Part shown: piece after piece, positions 59,124 to 64,000 of the stretch | Layout of the letters: each line of letters opens with the position of its first letter | How positions within the stretch are numbered: the stretch's first letter is position 1 | NCBI RefSeq assembly: GCF_001423265.1 | Contig: NZ_LMND01000004.1 | Coordinates: 1 to 64,000, forward strand | Length of the DNA stretch: 64,000 nt | Source of the DNA: Methylobacterium sp. Leaf108 | Lineage (GTDB): Bacteria; Pseudomonadota; Alphaproteobacteria; Rhizobiales; Beijerinckiaceae | Direction of reading: 5' to 3' | The notes under the pieces: model-generated | Told to the model about the DNA's origin: nothing | Database searches by the model: none | The model's input: the letters and a program-made list of their open reading frames with translations, nothing else | Translations under genes and position numbers: made by a program

Positions 59124-60533
59124 TCAGCCCGAAAGCTTACGGCTCACCCGCCGCCACCTCGCCACGAGCCCGCTGAGGACCACCACCGCCCCCAAAAGGT
59201 TGAGCGCCCACTGCGCCAGTTCGCGCGCAGGCCCGGCGAGGACGAAAAAATCGAGGCGGTGCAGGCCGTCGAACAGCCAGCGGTAGGCGCGGCTGGAGCG
59301 GTCGAGGCGCTCGGCGATGGTGCCGTCGCGTGGGTCGACGTGCAGCCAGGTGGCGGCCGGGTCGGCAAAGCGCAGGCGCAGCATCGGCAGCGGCCGCTCG
59401 CCGAGGCCGGACCAATGGGCGTCGTGGGCCGTCAGCCGCTCCACCGTCGGCGGCGCGGCCTGGCCCATCGCCCGCATCGCGGCGGCCACGATCTGCGCCT
59501 CGTCGGGGCCGGGGCCACCATCGGCCCCCATCACGCGGCGTCCCTCCCGCATGAGCGACACCACGAGCGGCCGCCCGCCGAGGGTGGTGAAGCGCAGGGC
59601 CACCGCGTCCGGGGCCGCGACCCGCCGCAGCCCGGCCGGGTCGAGGCCGACCGGGTGCCAGGGGCCGGCCTGGGCGGCCACGAGGGCCGCCGGCGGGGCC
59701 GGTCCGGTGAACCAGCGGTTCGGGTTCATCGAGAGCCAGCCGCTGACGAGGAAGCCGGTGAGGGCGAGCCCGCCCGCGAGACCCGAGAGGTGGTGCCAGC
59801 GCGCCAGCCCGCGGTAGGGCGTCAGCGCCCCGTTGCGATAGCGCCGGGGCCAGCCGAGCCGCCAGATTCCGAGGACGAGGCCGCTCGCCAGGAGCGGAAT
59901 CGCGAGTCCCGACAGCCACAGCACCACGTCCCGCCACAGGTCGGGCCGGGCCCGCAGCGGCGTCGGGTAGACCCAATGCACCACGGCGCCGACCCAGTTC
60001 CAGCCGCGCTCGAACCGCGTGGTGACGAGGGCGACCTCCCCGGTGGGGGCCGAGACGTAGACCTCGGTGCCGGCCGCATCGGCCAGGGCGACCTTGTGGA
60101 AGGGCCGCAGCGGGTCGTAGCGGGCGGTGACGGTCCATTGGTCGCGCGCCACGGGCTCGACGGTGCCGGAGCCGGCGAGGGCCCGGGCCTCCTCCGGCGT
60201 GAGCGCGGGCCGGCGCTCCCCGGTCCGGGCCGAGACCGTGGCGCGGCTCCCGTCAGGGCCGGTGACACGATAGACGGGCTCCCCGCCCTGCATCTCCAGT
60301 CCGAGGGCGGCGGGTTCGGGCCGGCCGGCCGCCGCGAGGGCGGCGTCGGGGGCGATGGCCACCCGGTCCCAGGCGATCGGCGGCAGGCGGGCGAGCCGCT
60401 CGGCCTGCGACAGGCGCGGGAACGGCACGTGCAGCATCACGAGGCCCGAGCCGATCCATAGGGCGACGAGGAGCCCGGCGCCGATCCCGAGCCAGCGATG
60501 CCCGAGGATCAGCCAGCGTTTGGCGACCTTCAC
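59124..60533 (-). CDS. PepSY-domain membrane protein
   Basis: 469 residues, GTG start overlapping the stop of the TonB receptor gene. Four membrane helices (~10-32, ~195-215, ~245-265, ~435-455) flank two large periplasmic PepSY-like parts (LTPEEARALAGSGTVEPV; HVDPRDGTIAERLDRSSRAYRWLFDGLHRLDF). PepSY-TM proteins near TonB receptors are thought to act in ferric-siderophore reduction or processing. Here the shared leader is a cobalamin riboswitch, so a role with a corrinoid substrate is possible. Confidence 0.85.
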   Translation of the reverse strand: MKVAKRWLILGHRWLGIGAGLLVALWIGSGLVMLHVPFPRLSQAERLARLPPIAWDRVAIAPDAALAAAGRPEPAALGLEMQGGEPVYRVTGPDGSRATVSARTGERRPALTPEEARALAGSGTVEPVARDQWTVTARYDPLRPFHKVALADAAGTEVYVSAPTGEVALVTTRFERGWNWVGAVVHWVYPTPLRARPDLWRDVVLWLSGLAIPLLASGLVLGIWRLGWPRRYRNGALTPYRGLARWHHLSGLAGGLALTGFLVSGWLSMNPNRWFTGPAPPAALVAAQAGPWHPVGLDPAGLRRVAAPDAVALRFTTLGGRPLVVSLMREGRRVMGADGGPGPDEAQIVAAAMRAMGQAAPPTVERLTAHDAHWSGLGERPLPMLRLRFADPAATWLHVDPRDGTIAERLDRSSRAYRWLFDGLHRLDFFVLAGPARELAQWALNLLGAVVVLSGLVARWRRVSRKLSG

Positions 60534-62764
60534 CACGTCACGCTGTAGGCGACCTCGACCGAGCGCGGCCGCCCGAGCAGCCAGAAGGTCGACCCGCCGG
60601 TGACCGGATAGACCGCGTCGAGGAGGTTGTAGGCGCGCAGGCTCAGGCGGGAGGTGTCGTCGATCCGGTAGTCGACGCTGCCGTTCACGACCTCGTAGGC
60701 CGGTCGCCGGACCGTGTTGGCGAAGTCGCCCACCGTCTCGCCCACGAACTGCACGCCGGCCCGCGCCTCCCAGCGCGGCGCGAAGGCCCAGGACAGCCAC
60801 AGGTTGGCCACTCGCTCGGGCACGTTGATCGGCTGGTTGCCCGCGAACGAGACGGCGACCCCGCCCACGGCCTGCTGGAAGCTGTCGTATTGCGCCTGCA
60901 AGAGGGCGAGGTTGCCCTCGATGCGCCAGTTCTCCCACAGGCCCAGGGAGGCGAACGCCTCGACCCCGTGGGACGACTGGCTCCCCACCTGGATCGACAC
61001 GGCGGGGCGCTGCGGGTCGGCGGTCAGGAGGTTGTCCTTCTTGATCCGGTAGCCGGCCAGGGTGAACTCGCCGCGCCCGTCCCAGAACACCTGCTTGTAG
61101 CCGACCTCGACCTGTTCGCCGTTCGAGAGCTGGAAGTCCTTCTGGGCCAGGGTGAGGGTGATGAGCGTCCCCACCGGGTCGACGGCCGTGGCGTAGCTCG
61201 CATAGAGCGAACTGCCCGGCGTCGGGCTGTAGACGGCGCCGAAGCGATAGCTCACCGCGCTGAAGTCCTTGGTGTAGCCGGCGGCGGGGTTGCGCAGGTC
61301 GTTCCGGCGGACGGTCGGCGCGTCGTAGCGGACGCCGGCGATCAGCGAGAGCTGGTCGGACAGGACGAGACGGTTCTCGGCGAAGAGGGAATACTGGTCG
61401 GTGCTGGTGGCGTACCCCGGCGTGGTGCCGTCGACGCGCAGGAATCGGCCCGGATCGACGGCGAAGGGATCGACGGTGCTCACGCCGCCGTAGGGCGCGT
61501 TGTTGGTGTGGAGGAACGAGATGCGGTTGACGTCGAAGCCCGCCACGAACTCGTTGGCGAAGCCGAACAGCTCGCCGCGGACGGTGGCGTCGAAGCGGTT
61601 TCCGATCTGCTCCTGGTCGTGGAAGATCTCGATGTAGTCCGAGCGCCTGACGCGGCCGGTGGCCGGGACGAAGGCGTAGGTCTCGGCGTTGCGCCAGCGC
61701 CGGTGCGAGGACAGGCGATAGGCGGTGTTGCGGATCGTGACGTCGGCGCTGGGCGACCACTCGGTCTTGAACTGCGTCCAGTCGTCCTTGAAGACGATCC
61801 GGCTGTCGTCGACGGTGTAGTTGTTGAACCGCGTGCGCCGGTCGATGCCGCCATCGATGAGGGGCGTCCCGAAGTAGCGCAGCGGCTCCTGGTAGCCGGA
61901 GTCGTGCGAGAGGGTGAAGGCGAGGTCTGGGGTGGCTTGGTAGAACAGCGATCCCGAGACCGCGAGGTTGCTGAACTCGCCGTTCTGGCGCAGCCACCCG
62001 TCGGCCTGGTTGGCACTGACGTTGAGGCGGTAGGCGACCCGGTCGCCGAGGGCGCCGCCGGTGTCGAAGGCCAGGCGCTTGACCCCGTCCGAGCCGAGCG
62101 CCACCCGCGCCGCGTTGATGGTGGTGAAGGTCGGCTTCTTGGGCACCACGTTGATGACGCCCCCGATGGCGCCGTCGCCCGACAGCACCGAGGCGGGGCC
62201 GCGCAGCACCTCGATCCGGTCGACGTTCCAGGTGTCGAACGGGAAGGTGATGGTTCCGGTGCCGACGTAGAGGCGGGTGCCGTCGTAGAGCTGCATCACC
62301 GAGTTGACCCCGGCGAACCCGCGCGAGGTGTACGCCCCGAAGCCGTTGCCGGGCGCGGCGATGGTGGTGATGCCGGCCGCGTTCTGGGTCACCGCCTCCT
62401 GCACCGTCTCCTGGCCGCGCTCGCGGATCTTCTGGCCGGAGACGACCTCGACGCTGGCCGGCGTCTGGAGCGGCGACAGGTCGAGGCGGCTGCCGGTCCG
62501 GTTGGGTGTCGCGAGGTTCAGGCCGGTGGGTGCCGCCGTGTAGGGGGTCGGCGCCAGCAGGCGGGTTCCCGTCCCGGAGCCGGCCACCGCCAGTTCCGAG
62601 AGGGTGGCGGCGGCGTGGTCCTCGCCCGGGCGGGGGGCGTCATGCGCCGCGAGGGAGACCTTCGCGAGGGAGACCTGCGCCACGAGGAAAGCCGGAGCGA
62701 GGGCGAAGACGGAGATCGGCCGTCGGCGACCGGACGGTCGTCGGGCGAGAGAATGGGACGACAT
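60530..62764 (-). CDS. TonB-dependent outer-membrane receptor
   Basis: 744 residues from ATG 62764 (a longer frame reaches 62872). A signal peptide (~10-40) precedes a plug domain (~75-190: SVEVVSGQKIRERGQETVQEAV, VDRIEVLRGPASVLSGDGAIGGVINVV) and a 22-strand barrel ending in AYSVTW with terminal Trp. By pattern it belongs to the siderophore-receptor subgroup (ferrichrome/FhuE-like). The cobalamin riboswitch 140 bases upstream, on the same strand, indicates repression by B12 and so suggests uptake of a corrinoid, or of a metal complex needed when B12 is short. Confidence 0.9.
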   Translation of the reverse strand: MSSHSLARRPSGRRRPISVFALAPAFLVAQVSLAKVSLAAHDAPRPGEDHAAATLSELAVAGSGTGTRLLAPTPYTAAPTGLNLATPNRTGSRLDLSPLQTPASVEVVSGQKIRERGQETVQEAVTQNAAGITTIAAPGNGFGAYTSRGFAGVNSVMQLYDGTRLYVGTGTITFPFDTWNVDRIEVLRGPASVLSGDGAIGGVINVVPKKPTFTTINAARVALGSDGVKRLAFDTGGALGDRVAYRLNVSANQADGWLRQNGEFSNLAVSGSLFYQATPDLAFTLSHDSGYQEPLRYFGTPLIDGGIDRRTRFNNYTVDDSRIVFKDDWTQFKTEWSPSADVTIRNTAYRLSSHRRWRNAETYAFVPATGRVRRSDYIEIFHDQEQIGNRFDATVRGELFGFANEFVAGFDVNRISFLHTNNAPYGGVSTVDPFAVDPGRFLRVDGTTPGYATSTDQYSLFAENRLVLSDQLSLIAGVRYDAPTVRRNDLRNPAAGYTKDFSAVSYRFGAVYSPTPGSSLYASYATAVDPVGTLITLTLAQKDFQLSNGEQVEVGYKQVFWDGRGEFTLAGYRIKKDNLLTADPQRPAVSIQVGSQSSHGVEAFASLGLWENWRIEGNLALLQAQYDSFQQAVGGVAVSFAGNQPINVPERVANLWLSWAFAPRWEARAGVQFVGETVGDFANTVRRPAYEVVNGSVDYRIDDTSRLSLRAYNLLDAVYPVTGGSTFWLLGRPRSVEVAYSVTW

Positions 62765-62902
62765 GGGCAGCGAGGCCTCGGGCGACGGCAGTGGCACGTC
62801 ACCGCGAACGAAGCCTCGGCTCAGGCGGTCTCCGAAAAAGACACGCGCCCGCCTCGACACCCACCAGGACACCCCGCCCGATGCGTTTCGCGTGTGACCA
62901 CG

Positions 62903-63092
62903 ACTGACGGCAGGTCTCCTGGCTCGCGGGTCGCTGTCCCGTCATCGTCTTCCCAGGCCCGAGGAACCCAGTGACGTGTTGATGAAGGACTCGCCGCTTA
63001 CAGTTGCGGGGGCAGCCGCGGCATCGGGCGATCCTTGCGGACCCTCGCCCTCACCGCGTTCCCTTTTGATCCTCTCGCGAGGAACCGTCGGC
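62903..63092 (-). promoter_or_regulatory. cobalamin riboswitch
   Basis: On the minus strand, in order: AAAAGGGAACGCGGTGA (around 63068), GCCCCCGCAACTGTAAGCGG in near-canonical form (around 63020-63000), the CACTGGG B12-box region (around 62968), and AGCCAGGAGACCTGCCGTCA at the 3' end (62923-62904). All conserved blocks of the adenosylcobalamin riboswitch are in order with usual spacing. It precedes the TonB receptor and PepSY genes, which should be shut off when cobalamin is abundant. Confidence 0.95.
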
Positions 63093-63200
63093 CCGAGGCT
63101 AGCGCGCCGGCGGAGACCGCGTCAATCGCGCACAGGTTCGGTCACGGCACGCTCACCGGAACGTGTGGCATCCGCGACGCACCCAACGCGGGGTGCGGCC

Positions 63201-63440
63201 TCAGCCGCGCCGGCTCATCCGGCCGCCCATGCCCTCGCAGCAGCAGGCCGCCTTCGTGCCCTTGACCGAGCCGTGCTTCATCCCACCGTGCTTCATGCCC
63301 CCGTCTTTCATGGCCATATCGCCCCGGCCGCACATGGCCCCCGCCTTGCCGCCCTTCGCGCCGCAGCAGCTCATGGCGGAGGCGGGCGCGGCGGCCAGCA
63401 GGAGGAGGACGGCGGTCGAGGCGGCGAGCTTGGCGATCAT
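63201..63440 (-). CDS. small exported Cys/Met/His-rich metal-binding-like peptide
   Basis: 79 residues. A signal peptide (LAASTAVLLLLAAAPASA) precedes a mature part of ~55 residues holding CC and CCC clusters (MSCCGAK, AACCCEG) and Met/His repeats (MKDGGMKHGGMKHG). Such composition suggests copper or other soft-metal binding in the periplasm. No family is recognised. GGAG is ten bases upstream of the ATG. It ends 109 bases before the 5' end of the riboswitch on the same strand. Confidence 0.72.
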   Translation of the reverse strand: MIAKLAASTAVLLLLAAAPASAMSCCGAKGGKAGAMCGRGDMAMKDGGMKHGGMKHGSVKGTKAACCCEGMGGRMSRRG

Positions 63441-63508
63441 GGGGGACGGGTCTCCGTTGCCCCGCCATCCTACCACCGATCGGCGGCCCGATGCAGGGGC
63501 GTGCGGCG

Positions 63509-64000
63509 TCATCCCCCATCGGCGAGGATCGCCCCGCGATAGGTCTCCACCACCTCGCAGAACGGGACGCCGTCGGCGGTGCTGAGCACGGCATGGATCG
63601 CGAAGAGCGCCGTGGCGGGACTGGGCCGCCCCGCCGTTTGCGTCCACAGCCGCTCCAGCGACAGGTTGCGACGCTGCGGCGCCAGGGCATGGACGGCACG
63701 GCCGAAGGGCGTGGCCGTGGTGTCGAGGACCCGGTTCATGCCCGGCGTGAGGCGTTCGGGCACGTACCAGTTCTGCGCCTCCGACAGGACGTGGGCGCCG
63801 CAGGTGAGCCGCACCCGGCGGTAGCGCACGAGGTCCGGCGAGCCGACGCCGAGGCGCTCGCACTGCTGGGCGGAGGGCGCCCGCGCCGCCGCCGTCACCG
63901 GCACCGCGCACAGGCGGGAACCGCCGGCCGACAGCCCGCGCTCGTGGCACCATTCCTCGAGGACGGCGGTCGCGCTCGGCCCGGCCAGGAGCCGGTCCGT
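63509..64000 (-). CDS. chorismate-lyase-like (UbiC-like) protein, 5' end outside window
   Basis: The frame is open to the window edge, so the N-terminus is missing (163 residues seen). It shows LLAGPSATAVLEEWC, VRYRRVRLTCGAHVLSEAQNWYVPERLTPGMNRVLDTT, a TPFGRAV step and ALFAIHAVLSTADGVPFCEVVETYRGAIL, close to the chorismate-pyruvate-lyase/UTRA-like fold of alphaproteobacterial hypothetical proteins. Its actual reaction is unknown. It lies 68 bases upstream of the Cys/Met/His-rich gene on the same strand. Confidence 0.62.
   Translation of the reverse strand, partial: TDRLLAGPSATAVLEEWCHERGLSAGGSRLCAVPVTAAARAPSAQQCERLGVGSPDLVRYRRVRLTCGAHVLSEAQNWYVPERLTPGMNRVLDTTATPFGRAVHALAPQRRNLSLERLWTQTAGRPSPATALFAIHAVLSTADGVPFCEVVETYRGAILADGG

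Noticed and set aside
59124-61997. Single large gene covering PepSY and part of the TonB receptor
   Set aside because: The frame is open across the junction, but PepSY homology begins at the GTG near 60533 and the upstream part is antiregister to the receptor gene, which has complete plug and barrel motifs.
1-64000. CRISPR arrays, tRNA or rRNA genes, transposases, integrases, prophage
   Set aside because: None was seen on reading both strands; short tandem repeats present are in frame within genes and lack spacers.

Overview
The window comes from a high-GC (about 70%) alphaproteobacterium of the Rhizobiales/Hyphomicrobiales, most likely Methylobacterium or a close relative. Grounds for this are an FtcR-type flagellar regulator (known from Brucella and rhizobia), a MucR/Ros regulator, a rhizobial-style flhA-fliR-FlgJ/CheL gene order, a cobalamin-binding photosynthesis-type regulator, and a cobalamin riboswitch. 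No rRNA, tRNA, insertion sequence, integrase or CRISPR array was seen.

Layout. 1-1706: 3' end of a flagellin gene with a strong terminator, then ftcR. 1980-7382: a LysR regulator divergent from a five-gene operon (THI5/SsuA-like ABC importer, metal-independent deacetylase-like protein, formamidase-like hydrolase), with a perfect LysR-type inverted repeat between them. 7394-14778: a GAF-PAS-GGDEF-EAL protein, a zinc-less MucR homologue behind a 1 kb leader, a B12-binding regulator, a DUF2934 protein and a DHH phosphoesterase. 14947-22639: an oxidation cluster, made of an alpha/beta hydrolase fused to a gluconate-dehydrogenase-subunit-3 domain, a GMC oxidoreductase, a catalase-family protein and three exported beta-propellers (MRJP, SMP-30, MRJP). 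22926-25420: a Crp/Fnr regulator and an OpgH-type glucosyltransferase.

25412-31420 is the best candidate for an undescribed pathway. It holds a BchC-like zinc-less dehydrogenase, a 6-pyruvoyl-tetrahydropterin-synthase homologue without key catalytic residues, a glycosyltransferase, a methyltransferase, a cytochrome b561, a RibD-type reductase without deaminase domain, and GTP cyclohydrolase II. Together they could make a glycosylated or methylated pterin- or pyrimidine-type metabolite from GTP.

31540-52758 is rich in envelope and signalling genes: a DUF3616 protein, an autotransporter with a nidogen-like domain, a caspase-like protein with long TolA-like repeats, an AsmA protein, one RND pump flanked by two adaptors, an OmpA-like protein, a second caspase-like protein that has lost both catalytic residues, a protein fusing a class III nucleotide cyclase to an RND-adaptor module, and two small secreted Cys-containing proteins. 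53196-57884 returns to flagellar genes (flhA, fliR, FliJ-like, FlgJ/CheL, two small flagellar-linked genes). 58119-58859 is an aquaporin in a lower-GC patch. 59124-64000 holds a PepSY protein and a TonB receptor under a cobalamin riboswitch, a Cys/Met/His-rich exported peptide, and the end of a chorismate-lyase-like gene.

Genes were called from continuous reading frames, motifs and Shine-Dalgarno placement only. In this GC-rich DNA most genes have long open frames on the other strand; those were discarded.
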